DNA of 64,000 nt from Pseudomonas leptonychotis (GCF_004920405.1 NZ_RFLV01000001.1:1736001-1800000), one strand, 5' to 3'; positions 1-8,799 are shown, counted from the stretch's first letter. Program-made: numbers and translations. The notes: generated from the sequence alone by a model not told the origin.

Positions 1-849
1 CCAGTGCACGCAGCGCTCCGGCACATGCCGCCAGATGCCCAGCGGCACCTGCTCGACGCCCCCGACTACCAAGTGCTGGTGGTCATCGCAGTTGGTCATC
101 ACCACCCGGAAGATTTCCAGCATCGAGTTGGGGAAGTCCGAGTCCCAGCCACCGGTGCCGAAACCGACCTGGCCGAATACTTCGCGGTGATGGAACGAGA
201 GCTTGGCGAAGGCTTTGGAAGTGGCGACGAAATCATAGAAGGTGCGGTCGTCCCACAGCGGCACCAAGGTGTTCCACAGCTCTTTGAGGCGTGGCACGTC
301 ACGCTCGCGAATCGCCTGCTGGATATCGGCGAACTGCGAGCCGGCTTCCAGGGCATCAGCCCAGGCATCAGCCACTTCCTGGAACAGCGCTGGGAGGTCT
401 GCCAGCTTTTCGGCGTAATGGGTTTTGCCTTCAAGGTCGATGACGGTGCTGCCCGAGGCGGGCGTCAGCGGGTTGGGGAATGGCTTGGTTTCGAGGCCGA
501 GTTTGTCGACGTAGTGATAGAAGGCGGTGGACGACACCGGGAAGCGCATGCCGCCGAGCTCGGCGATGATGCCTTCGGCACCGTTGAATGCTTGCGAGCG
601 CAAACGCCCGCCCATTTTCGAGGCTTCATAGACGACGGGCTTGAGGCCCATTTTCATCAGTTCGTAGGCGGCCACCAGGCCGGCGATGCCCGCGCCAACA
701 ATCGCGACTTCGGCGCCATGGTTGTGCGCAGGAATACTGCCCAGGCCCGCCGGGTGTTCGATCCAGTCGTCAAAGGCGAACGGAAAGTCCGGGCCGAAGA
801 TGGTGACGGGTTTCTTGCCGTCTGCGGGATGGCGATTCTTCGTGTTCAT
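1..849 (-). CDS. davB: Lysine 2-monooxygenase (N-terminal 283 residues; runs off the window edge)
   Basis: Flavoprotein of the amine-oxidase fold that oxidatively decarboxylates L-lysine to 5-aminovaleramide, the first step of the delta-aminovalerate route. Seen: an N-terminal segment followed by a Rossmann FAD site (AIVGAGIAGL, residues 49-58), then GGRLRS and GGMRFP motifs of the family. The reading frame agrees closely with my memory of P. putida DavB (about 560 aa), so roughly half the protein is present and the C-terminus lies beyond base 1. The start ATG at 849 has an AAGG ribosome site 6 nt upstream. An Lrp/AsnC regulator gene lies upstream on the same strand, and the glutaryl-CoA genes of the same pathway are 5 kb away. 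A related amino-acid monooxygenase with another substrate cannot be fully excluded. Confidence 0.9.
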   Translation of the reverse strand, partial: MNTKNRHPADGKKPVTIFGPDFPFAFDDWIEHPAGLGSIPAHNHGAEVAIVGAGIAGLVAAYELMKMGLKPVVYEASKMGGRLRSQAFNGAEGIIAELGGMRFPVSSTAFYHYVDKLGLETKPFPNPLTPASGSTVIDLEGKTHYAEKLADLPALFQEVADAWADALEAGSQFADIQQAIRERDVPRLKELWNTLVPLWDDRTFYDFVATSKAFAKLSFHHREVFGQVGFGTGGWDSDFPNSMLEIFRVVMTNCDDHQHLVVGGVEQVPLGIWRHVPERCVHW

Positions 850-1054
850 GGCTGACCTTGATGGCGACTCGGTGCGAAATACGCAGCTGAGTATAGGAAA
901 GGATGGCAGCCATTCTAGAGGGCGTAGAACACGTTAATAAGACGCAAAGTGTCGTCGTCATGAATGCTTGACGATCACTATGACGAACTAATCCTGCATA
1001 TTGTCGTAGTTTGTGACTCGGGTCTGTTCGTGCGCTGGGATGGCCGCTTAATAG
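850..1054. other. Intergenic region between davB and the Lrp-type gene
   Basis: About 205 bp with no gene. On the minus strand a TATACT hexamer (about 888-893) could be the davB -10, with only a weak -35 partner. The stretch around 950-1015 is rich in short TGTCGT / TGACGA repeats, which could hold binding sites of the neighbouring Lrp-type regulator. That role is inferred from position only. Confidence 0.35.
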
Positions 1055-1516
1055 TTAAACCGGCTGCCCGCGATCGATTTTGCTGCTGAGGATGATGGAC
1101 GTGGTGGTCTTTTCCACGCCGTCCACGCTGCCGATCTGATCGAGCAACTGATCCAGTTGCTCCGGCGAATCGGTGCGCAGCCACGCCACGTAATCAAATT
1201 CGCCACTGACCGCACACAGCTGTTGTACCTGGGCCATGGCGCCGAGGCGGCGCAGCACCTCCTTGCCGGAACGCGGTTGTACGGTGATCCCCACATACGC
1301 TTGCAGCCCGCCATCCACGACCCGTTGGCCGAGCCGCACGCCGTATCCGGTGATGACGTTGGCCTTCTCCAGCCGCGCCAGTCGTGAGGTCACGGTGGTG
1401 CGGGCAATCCCCATCTGCCGGGCGAGCATGGCCACGCTCTCACGGGCGTTAATCTGCAGGGCCGCGATCAATTGGCGGTCAATTTCGTCAAGAAAGGGCG
1501 GGTGGATGTCAGGCAA
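1055..1516 (-). CDS. Lrp/AsnC family transcriptional regulator
   Basis: DNA-binding regulator of amino-acid metabolism, 153 aa, normal length for the family. Seen: an N-terminal winged helix-turn-helix (about residues 8-65; DEIDRQLIAALQINAR followed by VAMLARQMGIARTTVTSRL), then a RAM ligand-binding domain (about 70-145) with the family-type GEFDYVAWLRT strand. It is read in the same direction as davB and lies just upstream of it, so it may control lysine oxidation in response to lysine or a product. Regulation of davB is inferred from position only. Start ATG at 1516. Confidence 0.85.
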   Translation of the reverse strand: MPDIHPPFLDEIDRQLIAALQINARESVAMLARQMGIARTTVTSRLARLEKANVITGYGVRLGQRVVDGGLQAYVGITVQPRSGKEVLRRLGAMAQVQQLCAVSGEFDYVAWLRTDSPEQLDQLLDQIGSVDGVEKTTTSIILSSKIDRGQPV

Positions 1517-1673
1517 GGGGTTTCATCTCCAGCATTACGGTTCCATGGGCCAACATGGTACAGGCGCCACGTCTGCTTGCAGTACATCCAGTGTGCTGCG
1601 ACATCGCGTATAGAGCCCGCGCTTTGGCGCCTGGCAGTCACCGCTGAATACGCCAAGGCGTCGTCGGCCTGGC

Positions 1674-3224
1674 TTACGGCAGACCCAGGCGCTTGGCAAG
1701 GCGGATCAGGTTGGCGCGGTCGATGCCCAGCTCGCGCGCGGCGGCTGCCCATTTATGTTGGTGGCGGTGCAGCGTTTGGTTAATCAGCTGTTTCTGAAAG
1801 CTATCGATAGCTTCACGCAGCGGCATGTTTTGGCTGTGTGGCGCGCTTTCGACTGGCGCCTCTGCTTGGCTGCTGTGCACCTGCGGCAGGTCGAGGTGCG
1901 GGCTGTCGATGCTGAGAATGCGTGGGCGTTCGCTGCAGCTGGCCAGTGCCTTGAGCGCGGCGCGGCCGATCAGGTGTTCCAGTTCGCGCACATTGCCCGG
2001 CCAGTTGTAGGCCAGCAGGCTGGTTTGCGCCGCCTGGGTCAGGCGCAGGTTGCGCAGCCCCAAACGCGCGCGATTTTCCTCAAGAAAGTAGCCAGCCAGT
2101 AGCAGCACGTCGCGGCCACGCTCGCGCAGTGCCGGGACTTTTAGCGGGTAGACGCTGAGGCGGTGGTAGAGATCGGCACGGAAGCGTCCGGCGCGTACTT
2201 CCTCGGCCAGATCACGATTACTCGCGGCCAACACGCGCACATCCACATGCTGTTCCATGTCGGCGCCGACGCGTTGCAGTTGGCCGCTCTGCAACACGCG
2301 CAGCAGTTTGGCCTGCGCCGCCAGCGGCAACTCACCTATTTCATCGAGGAACAGGCTGCCGCCATCGGCCAGTTCGAATTTGCCGCGCCGTTCGTTGTGC
2401 GCGCCGGTAAAGGCGCCGCGCACATGGCCGAACAGCTCACTCTCTACCAGGTTATCCGGCAGCGCCGCACAATTGAGGCTGATCAGAGGCCGGCTGGCAC
2501 GCAACGAGGCGGCATGCAGGGCTTCGGCAACCAGCTCTTTGCCAACCCCGGTTTCACCACTGATCAGCACGTTCAGCTCGCTGTTGCCGACCAGGGCAAT
2601 TTCTTGCTGCAGTTGTCTGTGTACAGCGCTCTGGCCAATCAATTCGCGGGGTCGATGCTGCACGGCGGCCTGCTTGTAAGCTTCGGCCAGTTGGTGCTGA
2701 TCTTCGACGCGTTGCAGCAGCGTGTTGATCCGTTCATTGGCCATCACCGTGGCGGCGGCCAGGCTGGCGAAGGCCTGCAGGTTGTCCAGGTCGACTTTGC
2801 CGAAGCTGGAGGGGTCGAGCGAGTCGAGGGTCAGCAGACCCCAGGGTTGATCCTGCACGTACAACGGACAACCCAAGCAGTCATGTACCGGCAGGTGACC
2901 ACGATGGCCGTCAACCAGACCGTCATAGGGGTCAGGCATGTCGCAGTCGGTGGCAAAGCGGGTGGGCCCGCGTTGCGCCAGTAACGCTTGTAGACGCGGG
3001 TGCTCGTCGAGCTTAAAGCGTCGGCCGAGGGTGTCGGTGCTCAGGCCTTCGACCGCCAAGGGGATAAGCGTGTCGCCGTCGAGTTTGAGCAAAGCCACCG
3101 CATCGCACGGCAGCAATTGCCTGAGCGCTTGCAGCAGGCGGCGATAGCGTTCAGCTTCCGGCAGTTCGCGAGATAGGTCGGCGACCAGGGGAATCAATGC
3201 AGTAACGAGCGGGTTTGCTGTCAT
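1674..3224 (-). CDS. norR: NO-responsive sigma-54 activator (NorR/FhpR type)
   Basis: Enhancer-binding protein of 516 aa that senses nitric oxide and activates the divergent flavohemoglobin gene. Domains seen: N-terminal GAF sensor (about 20-175), AAA+ core with Walker A GETGVGKE, the sigma-54 contact loop GAFTGA and the Walker B-like LFLDEIGELP, and a C-terminal Fis-type helix-turn-helix (AARELGIDRANLIRLAKRL). The frame extends 10 codons upstream to a TTG at 3254. I prefer ATG 3224 because it matches the family N-terminus (MTANPLVTALIPLV) and leaves the NorR-type sites outside the coding region, although no good ribosome site is visible. In P. aeruginosa the same pair is called fhpR-fhp. Confidence 0.9.
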   Translation of the reverse strand: MTANPLVTALIPLVADLSRELPEAERYRRLLQALRQLLPCDAVALLKLDGDTLIPLAVEGLSTDTLGRRFKLDEHPRLQALLAQRGPTRFATDCDMPDPYDGLVDGHRGHLPVHDCLGCPLYVQDQPWGLLTLDSLDPSSFGKVDLDNLQAFASLAAATVMANERINTLLQRVEDQHQLAEAYKQAAVQHRPRELIGQSAVHRQLQQEIALVGNSELNVLISGETGVGKELVAEALHAASLRASRPLISLNCAALPDNLVESELFGHVRGAFTGAHNERRGKFELADGGSLFLDEIGELPLAAQAKLLRVLQSGQLQRVGADMEQHVDVRVLAASNRDLAEEVRAGRFRADLYHRLSVYPLKVPALRERGRDVLLLAGYFLEENRARLGLRNLRLTQAAQTSLLAYNWPGNVRELEHLIGRAALKALASCSERPRILSIDSPHLDLPQVHSSQAEAPVESAPHSQNMPLREAIDSFQKQLINQTLHRHQHKWAAAARELGIDRANLIRLAKRLGLP

Positions 3225-3239
3225 AAGGACACTGTTTAT

Positions 3240-3300
3240 GTCATTAAGACTCAAACAATTAGCTGTCTAAAAGACACGGTAATATATAAGTCTTTGATTA
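3240..3300. promoter_or_regulatory. Three NorR-type binding sites at 25-bp spacing
   Basis: The NorR core consensus is GT-N7-AC. Exact matches occur at 3240-3250 (GTCATTAAGAC) and 3265-3275 (GTCTAAAAGAC, inside the perfect palindrome TGTCTAAAAGACA at 3264-3276). A degenerate third copy is at 3290-3300 (GTCTTTGATTA), with a conserved left half only. The starts 3240, 3265 and 3290 are exactly 25 bp apart. Three NorR sites are also known upstream of the E. coli norVW promoter. The sites sit upstream of the sigma-54 promoter of hmp, as expected for an enhancer. Confidence 0.8.
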
Positions 3301-3316
3301 TTAAGTTAAAAATAAT

Positions 3317-3332
3317 TGGCACGTTTCCTGTA
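3317..3332 (+). promoter_or_regulatory. Sigma-54 (-24/-12) promoter of hmp
   Basis: TGGCACGTTTCCTGTA matches the sigma-54 consensus TGGCACG-N4-TTGCA perfectly in the -24 block and at 3 of 5 bases in the -12 block (CTGTA for TTGCA). It lies 68 bp before the hmp start and downstream of the NorR-type sites, which agrees with NorR being a sigma-54 activator. Confidence 0.75.
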
Positions 3333-3399
3333 GTAGTCAGGGTGATATGAACAGAACCGCTGCGCAAGTGCAGCGTGTCGCCCTGATGAGGAAACCTCT

Positions 3400-4581
3400 A
3401 TGTTGACCCCCGCCCAAACCGCGCTGATCAAAGCCACTGTGCCGTTGCTGGAAAGCGGCGGCGAAGCCCTGACTCGGCACTTCTATGAGCTGATGCTCGG
3501 CGAATACCCCGAGGTGCGTGTTCTGTTTAACCAGGCGCACCAGGCCAGCGGCGGTCAGCAGCGTGCCCTGGCCAACGCGGTGCTGATGTATGCCCGTCAC
3601 ATCGACAAGCTGGAAGCGCTGGGCCCTCTAGTGGGGCAGATCGTTAACAAGCATGTGTCGTTGCAGATACTGCCCGAGCATTACCCGATTGTTGGCAGCT
3701 GCCTGCTGCGGGCGATTCGTGAAGTGCTGGGTGCCGAGATCGCCACTGATGCGGTGATCGAAGCCTGGGGCGTTGCCTATGGTCAGCTCGCCGACATATT
3801 GATTGGCGCCGAAGAGACCGCCTACGCCGCCAATGCCAGTGCCGAAGGTGGCTGGCGCGGGGCGCGTGAATTTCGCCTGAGCCGCAAGGTGGTGGAGAGC
3901 GAAGAGATCGTCTCGTTGTATCTGGCTCCGGCTGACGGTGGCGCGGTGGCGGACTTCCAGCCCGGTCAGTACATCGGCCTGCGTTTGCTGTTGGATGGTG
4001 AAGAGCAACGCCGCAACTACTCGCTGTCGGCCCTGAGCAATGGCCGCGAATACCGCATCAGCGTTAAGCGTGAGGTCGGCGGCAAGGTTTCCAATTACTT
4101 GCATGACCAGTTTCAGCTCGGTGACAGCCTGGAGTTGTTCGCCCCGGCTGGCGATTTCGTGCTGCGCGAGTCCGCCAAACCGTTGGTGCTGATCAGTGCG
4201 GGCGTGGGCATTACGCCGGCGTTGAGCATGCTCGAAGCCGCGCGTGACAGTGGCCGCGACATTCACTTTATCCACTGTGCGCGCCATGCCGGTGTACATG
4301 CCTTCCGCGACTGGGTTGAGGCGCAGCGCAGTGAGCGCCCGCAGGTGCGGCATTACGTGTGCTACAGCGAGCCGCGCGACGGTGATGCGGGCGATGCCGA
4401 AGGCTTCCTCAGTCAACAGCAGTTGGCTGAGTGGTTGCCTGAGCAGCGCGATCTGGATGCCTATTTCCTCGGTCCTAAACCGTTTATGGCGCAGATTAAG
4501 CGGCACTTACAGGAATTGGGTGTGCCGGCGGCGCAAAGCCATTACGAATTCTTTGGTCCGGCCAGCGCGCTGGACAGCTGA
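3400..4581 (+). CDS. hmp: Flavohemoglobin, nitric oxide dioxygenase
   Basis: Converts NO plus O2 to nitrate with NAD(P)H in the cytoplasm. Length 393 aa, normal for Hmp. Seen: globin domain (1-140) with Tyr29 (B10), Gln53 (E7) and proximal His85 (NKHVSLQI); FAD domain (about 150-260) with RRNYSLS; NAD domain with GVGITPALSM. The ATG at 3400 has GAGGAAA 5-6 nt upstream. It is the first gene of a NO-detoxification unit with the two genes that follow, driven by the sigma-54 promoter under the divergent norR. Called fhp in P. aeruginosa. Confidence 0.96.
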   Translation: MLTPAQTALIKATVPLLESGGEALTRHFYELMLGEYPEVRVLFNQAHQASGGQQRALANAVLMYARHIDKLEALGPLVGQIVNKHVSLQILPEHYPIVGSCLLRAIREVLGAEIATDAVIEAWGVAYGQLADILIGAEETAYAANASAEGGWRGAREFRLSRKVVESEEIVSLYLAPADGGAVADFQPGQYIGLRLLLDGEEQRRNYSLSALSNGREYRISVKREVGGKVSNYLHDQFQLGDSLELFAPAGDFVLRESAKPLVLISAGVGITPALSMLEAARDSGRDIHFIHCARHAGVHAFRDWVEAQRSERPQVRHYVCYSEPRDGDAGDAEGFLSQQQLAEWLPEQRDLDAYFLGPKPFMAQIKRHLQELGVPAAQSHYEFFGPASALDS

Positions 4582-4610
4582 AGTCAGGGCGCAATGCCTG
4601 GGAGGTAAAT

Positions 4611-4865
4611 ATGTGGGGTTCTTTCTCGTGTCCGTTGCGGGCGTTGCAGTTGGCGAATCAACTGCTCGTGGCAGGTGTGTTGTTGCTGGTGAGCGGATTG
4701 CTGGGCGCCTATGGTTTGAGCGCGCAATTGAGTATCGGCAGCCAGGTGGCGGCGCATAGTTTGACGATCATCGGCCCCGCCTTGCTCAAACTCGGGTATG
4801 TAGTGCGTCTGGCTGCGCAACAGCAATTACACGGGCACAAGGAGCCTTGCTGTGTGGCTGCGTGA
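4611..4865 (+). CDS. Small membrane protein of the NO-detoxification operon (PpoH-like)
   Basis: 84-residue protein with two hydrophobic segments (about 13-35 and 45-68) and a C-terminal GHKEPCC tail. ATG 4611 follows an excellent GGGAGGT site. It sits 30 bp after hmp and overlaps the start of nnrS by 14 bp, so it is translated from the same transcript. The position matches PA2663 of P. aeruginosa, which I recall as ppoH, a gene affecting psl and pyoverdine expression. Biochemical role unknown; the assignment rests on position, size and membrane character. Confidence 0.75.
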   Translation: MWGSFSCPLRALQLANQLLVAGVLLLVSGLLGAYGLSAQLSIGSQVAAHSLTIIGPALLKLGYVVRLAAQQQLHGHKEPCCVAA

Positions 4866-6042
4866 TCGCCAGCAAGAGCTGAGTATTGCGCCGCTGTGGC
4901 GCCTGGGTTTTCGTCCGTTCTTTCTCGCTGGCGCGGTGTTTGCCGTGTTGGCGATTGGGCTGTGGGCGGCGGCGTTGTGGGGATTGCTGCCGGGTTGGCA
5001 GCCGGTAGGCGGTAGTCTGGCTTGGCACCGGCATGAGCTGCCGTTCGGTTTTGCGGTGGCAATTATTGCCGGTTTTTTGCTGACTGCCGTGCAGAACTGG
5101 ACGGGGCGGCCGGGCCTGAGTGGTTGGCCGTTGGTTGCGTTGTTCGGGCTCTGGCTGCTGGCGCGATTGGCCTGGTTGCTCGGCGCGCCGTTGCCATTAC
5201 TGCTGGCGCTGCAATTGCCGTTTCTACCGCTGCTGGCGCTGGTGCTCGGGCGCCAGCTTTGGCGGGTGCGACAATGGCGCAATTTTCCGCTGGTGGCCGT
5301 GGTGTTGCTGATGGCCGCCTGCGAATGGCTGCTGCTGTATGGCTTGGCGGTGGGCGATGACAGCCTGCAACGGCGTGGTGCGTTGGCCGGGTTATGGCTG
5401 ATTGGCGCGTTGGTGAGTGTGATCGGCGGACGGGTGATGCCGTTCTTCACCCAGCGCGGTTTGAACCGGCCGCAACCGTTTGCTCCTCGACCGCGACTCG
5501 ATGTAGTGACGTTACTGGCTTCGCTGGCTCTGGCACTGCTGTTTGCCAGCGGCCTGGCGCTACAGCCGCAGAGCTGGATGGCACCGCTGGTGCTGGGTTT
5601 GGCAGGGCTGCATGTGATGCGTCTGTGGCACTGGTACGACGCCGGTATCTGGCGGGTGCCATTGCTGTGGTCGTTGCACCTGGCCTATGCCTGGCTGCCG
5701 TTGGCGCTGCTGGGTCTGGCTGCGTGGAGTTTGGGCTGGTTGAGTAATGTCAGCCTGGCGTATCACGCCTTGGCGCTGGGCTGTGTCGGTGGGGCGATTC
5801 TGGCGATGTTGGCCAGGGTCAGCCTTGGTCATACCGGTCGCCCGTTGCAGCCGCCAGCGGTGATCGGTTGGGCGTTTGCCATGCTGCAATTGGGCGCGTT
5901 GGCGCGGGTGCTGCTGGTGCCTTTTGCGCCGATGCTCGGGCTGGGTTTATCCAGCTTGCTATGGATGGCCGCCTTCGCCCTGTTTTTGCGTTACTACGCG
6001 GCGATGTTCTGGACTGCACGGGTGGATGGGCAGCCGGGTTAG
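4852..6042 (+). CDS. nnrS: NnrS family haem-copper membrane protein
   Basis: 396-residue integral membrane protein with about 12 hydrophobic helices. NnrS proteins protect cells from nitrosative stress and are usually linked to NO-responsive regulators, as here. Seen: the family start (PLWRLGFRPFFLAG, about residues 14-27), the WHRHELPFGF histidine motif, the GGRVMPFFTQRGL loop, and further histidines in later helices (HVMRLWHWYD, LARVSLGHTGR). Start GTG at 4852 with AAGGAGC 6 nt before it, overlapping the preceding small gene. Confidence 0.92.
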   Translation: MWLRDRQQELSIAPLWRLGFRPFFLAGAVFAVLAIGLWAAALWGLLPGWQPVGGSLAWHRHELPFGFAVAIIAGFLLTAVQNWTGRPGLSGWPLVALFGLWLLARLAWLLGAPLPLLLALQLPFLPLLALVLGRQLWRVRQWRNFPLVAVVLLMAACEWLLLYGLAVGDDSLQRRGALAGLWLIGALVSVIGGRVMPFFTQRGLNRPQPFAPRPRLDVVTLLASLALALLFASGLALQPQSWMAPLVLGLAGLHVMRLWHWYDAGIWRVPLLWSLHLAYAWLPLALLGLAAWSLGWLSNVSLAYHALALGCVGGAILAMLARVSLGHTGRPLQPPAVIGWAFAMLQLGALARVLLVPFAPMLGLGLSSLLWMAAFALFLRYYAAMFWTARVDGQPG

Positions 6043-6060
6043 CGTCATATCGGTGGCAGG

Positions 6061-6120
6061 GACTTTAGCTGCGATGGGCTTGAAGGCGGCGAAAGCGTCG
6101 CGGCTGAAGCCCCTCCCACG
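6061..6120. repeat. REP-like palindromic repeat
   Basis: Intergenic, between nnrS and gcdG. The minus strand reads GTGGGAGGGGCTTCAGCCGC (from 6119 downward), the start of the common Pseudomonas REP core. A degenerate second arm has GGGCTT at 6076-6081 opposite AAGCCC at 6107-6112. Probably one REP unit placed between two converging genes. Confidence 0.6.
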
Positions 6121-6165
6121 TCGATCCGGAGTTGCTGAGTGGCGCGCACTCGCCTGACGTTGGGC

Positions 6166-7389
6166 TTAGAGCACGCCGGCCTCACGCAGGGCGCTGATCT
6201 GCTCGGCGCTCAGGCCCAGATGGCGGCTCAGCACCTGCTCGGTGTGTTCGCCGAGCAGCGGGGGGGCGTTGCGGTATTGCACCGGAGTCTCTGATAAGCG
6301 CAGTGGGCTTGCCACTTGCGGCGTGCTGCTGCCCAGGCTGTTGGGTAGGTCAATGCGCAGGCCGCGCGCCTGTACTTGAGGGTCGGCAAACACCTGGGCC
6401 AAATCGTTGATCGGCCCGCAGGGCACGCCAGCCGCCTCCAGCAGCACCACCCATTCGGCGGTGGTTTTGAATACCGTGGCTTGGCGCAACAGCGGGATCA
6501 GCTCGGTGCGGTGGGCAACGCGGGCCTTGTTGGTAGAAAAACGCGAGTCGTCGGCCAAAGCCGTAAGGCCGGCTACCTCGCAAAGCTTGCGGAATTGCCC
6601 ATCGTTACCCACGGCGATGATGAAGTTGCCGTCGGCCGAGGGGAAATCCTGATAGGGCACGATATTCGGGTGGGCGTTGCCCAGGCGCTTGGGCGCGACC
6701 CCGGTGTTGAGGTAGTTCATCGCCTGGTTAGCCAGGCAGGCTACTTGCACGTCGAGCAGGGCCACGTCGATGTGTTGGCCAAGCCCCGATTGCTCGCGCT
6801 GATTGAGTGCCGCCAATACGCCGACCGTGGCGTACAGGCCGGTGAGAATGTCGGTCAGGGCGACGCCGACTTTTATGGGGCCAGCGCCCTCCTCGCCATC
6901 GGGTTTGCCGGTCAGGCTCATTAACCCGCCGAGGCCTTGGATCATAAAGTCATAACCGGCGCGCTTGGCGTAGGGGCCGTTTTGCCCGAAACCGGTGATG
7001 GAGCAGTAGATCAGGCGCGGGTTGAGTGCCTTGAGGGATGCGTAGTCGAGGCCATAGGCCGCGAGGCCGCCGACCTTGAAGTTCTCCAGCAATACGTCGC
7101 AGTTCTGCACCAGCTCGCGCACCAGACGTTGGCCCTCGGGCTGGGTGAAATCCAAAGTGACCGATTGCTTGTTGCGGTTGGCGCTTTGGAAGTACGCCGC
7201 TTCGCGCGAATCGTTGCCCTCGGCATCTTTCACATAGGGCGGACCCCAGTGGCGGGTGTCATCGCCGCTGCCAGGGCGCTCGATCTTGATCACCTCCGCG
7301 CCCAAATCACCGAAAATCTGCCCGGCCCAGGGCCCAGCGAGCACGCGAGAGAGGTCGAGAACGCGGATATGTGACAGGGCACCGGGCAT
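6166..7389 (-). CDS. gcdG: CaiB/BaiF CoA transferase (glutarate CoA-transferase)
   Basis: 407-residue type III CoA transferase. Seen: family N-terminus (LSHIRVLDLSRVLAGPWAGQ), a Rossmann-like fold, LLENFKVGGLAAYGLDY with the region of the catalytic aspartate, and YSITGFGQNGPYA. It lies downstream of gcdH on the same strand. In Pseudomonas this pair handles glutarate from lysine: GcdG would load CoA onto glutarate (succinyl-CoA as donor) and GcdH oxidises the product. The substrate is inferred from the neighbour, as CaiB transferases vary. Start ATG 7389. Confidence 0.88.
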   Translation of the reverse strand: MPGALSHIRVLDLSRVLAGPWAGQIFGDLGAEVIKIERPGSGDDTRHWGPPYVKDAEGNDSREAAYFQSANRNKQSVTLDFTQPEGQRLVRELVQNCDVLLENFKVGGLAAYGLDYASLKALNPRLIYCSITGFGQNGPYAKRAGYDFMIQGLGGLMSLTGKPDGEEGAGPIKVGVALTDILTGLYATVGVLAALNQREQSGLGQHIDVALLDVQVACLANQAMNYLNTGVAPKRLGNAHPNIVPYQDFPSADGNFIIAVGNDGQFRKLCEVAGLTALADDSRFSTNKARVAHRTELIPLLRQATVFKTTAEWVVLLEAAGVPCGPINDLAQVFADPQVQARGLRIDLPNSLGSSTPQVASPLRLSETPVQYRNAPPLLGEHTEQVLSRHLGLSAEQISALREAGVL

Positions 7390-7423
7390 GGGTGAGGCCT
7401 CGTGGATAGTTGGAAACGGCGGG

Positions 7424-7499
7424 GTAGGATGGGTTGAGCGCAGCGATACCCATCAAGCCGAGCGATGGGTTACGCCGCTGTGCGGTTAACCCATCCTAC
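7424..7499. repeat. Palindromic intergenic repeat (GTAGGATGGGTT family)
   Basis: Perfect 12-bp inverted arms GTAGGATGGGTT (7424-7435) and AACCCATCCTAC (7488-7499). Nested inside is a second palindrome, ACCCATC near 7448 against GATGGGT near 7464. Such elements are common between genes in Pseudomonas. It lies in the gap between gcdH and gcdG and could form a hairpin that changes the ratio of the two transcripts (inference). A diverged relative is at 55134-55196. Confidence 0.75.
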
Positions 7500-7508
7500 G
7501 CAGTAGCG

Positions 7509-8687
7509 TTAAAAGAACGCCTGCAAGCCGGTTTGTGCGCGGCCAAGAATCAGCGCGTGGACGTCGTGGGTGCCTTCGTAGGTGTTGACCACCTCAAGGT
7601 TGACCAGGTGGCGAGCCACGCCGTACTCGTCGCTGATGCCGTTGCCTCCAAGCATGTCGCGGGCCATGCGGGCGATGTCCAGGGACTTGCCGCAGCTGTT
7701 GCGCTTCATCATCGAGGTTATTTCCACCGCCGCCGTACCTTCGTCTTTCATTCGGCCGAGGCGCAGGCAACCTTGCAGAGCCATGGTGATCTCGGTCTGC
7801 ATGTCAGCCAGTTTCTTCTGAATCAGCTGAGTTTGTGCCAGCGGGCGGCCAAACTGCTTGCGATCCAAGGTGTACTGGCGCGCGGTGTGCCAGCAGAACT
7901 CGGCGGCGCCCAGCGCGCCCCAGCTGATGCCATAGCGGGCAGAGTTGAGGCAGGTGAACGGGCCTTTGAGGCCGCGTACGTCGGGGAAGGCGTTCTCTTC
8001 TGGGCAGAACACGTTGTCCATGACAATTTCGCCGGTGATCGAGGCGCGCAGGCCGACCTTGCCGTGAATCGTCGGGGTGCTCAGGCCCTGCCAGCCTTTT
8101 TCCAGGACGAAGCCACGAATTTCGCCGGCATCATCCTTGGCCCAGACCACAAACACGTCGGCGATCGGGCTGTTGGTGATCCACATTTTCGCGCCAGTCA
8201 GGCGATAGCCACCGTCGACCTTTTTGGCGCGGGTGATCATGCTGCCTGGGTCGGAGCCATGGTCCGGCTCGGTCAGCCCAAAGCAGCCGATGTATTCGCC
8301 GCTGGCGAGCTTAGGCAGGTACTTCTGCCTGGTCGCTTCGTTGCCAAACTCAAAGATCGGCACCATCACCAAGGACGACTGCACGCTCATCATCGAGCGG
8401 TAGCCAGAGTCGACACGCTCGACTTCGCGGGCGATCAGGCCGTAGCTCACGTAGTTGAGGCCACTGCCGCCGTATTCTTCGGGGATGGTGGCGCCGAGCA
8501 GGCCGGTCTCGCCCATCTCGCGGAAAATCTTCGGGTCGGTTTGCTCGTGGCGGAAGGCTTCGATCACCCGGGGGGCCAGTTTGTCGGCGGCGAACTGCTG
8601 GGCGCTGCCCTGCACCATGCGCTCTTCTTCGGTCAGCTGTTGGTCCAGCAGCAGTGGGTCGATCCAGTTGAAGCTTGCCTTGGCCAT
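7509..8687 (-). CDS. gcdH: Glutaryl-CoA dehydrogenase
   Basis: FAD enzyme that oxidises and decarboxylates glutaryl-CoA to crotonyl-CoA. 392 aa, close to the bacterial family length. Seen: acyl-CoA dehydrogenase domains in order, [15 protein letters not shown] (CoA/FAD contact), [18 protein letters not shown], a C-terminal helical domain, and the catalytic Glu371 in [16 protein letters not shown]. Divergent from a LysR gene (gcdR) and followed by gcdG. With davB at the left edge it places both ends of a lysine-to-crotonyl-CoA route in one window. Start ATG 8687. Confidence 0.95.
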   Translation of the reverse strand: MAKASFNWIDPLLLDQQLTEEERMVQGSAQQFAADKLAPRVIEAFRHEQTDPKIFREMGETGLLGATIPEEYGGSGLNYVSYGLIAREVERVDSGYRSMMSVQSSLVMVPIFEFGNEATRQKYLPKLASGEYIGCFGLTEPDHGSDPGSMITRAKKVDGGYRLTGAKMWITNSPIADVFVVWAKDDAGEIRGFVLEKGWQGLSTPTIHGKVGLRASITGEIVMDNVFCPEENAFPDVRGLKGPFTCLNSARYGISWGALGAAEFCWHTARQYTLDRKQFGRPLAQTQLIQKKLADMQTEITMALQGCLRLGRMKDEGTAAVEITSMMKRNSCGKSLDIARMARDMLGGNGISDEYGVARHLVNLEVVNTYEGTHDVHALILGRAQTGLQAFF

Positions 8688-8799
8688 CGCGAAAACCTCG
8701 AATTCAGACAGTAATAAAGCGGGTCTGCACGCAGTGAAGAGGCGCCCGCATAGATGTGGGATTGATCCTAGGCGGCATATGGCAAGCAGGCAAACGAGT

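Noticed and set aside
4..855. 283-codon plus-strand frame opposite davB
   Set aside because: It is the antisense shadow of davB, whose minus-strand product matches the lysine monooxygenase family in detail. GC-rich third positions keep the opposite frame open.
7434..8714. 426-codon plus-strand frame opposite gcdH
   Set aside because: No ribosome site or family features, and full overlap with a clear acyl-CoA dehydrogenase gene.
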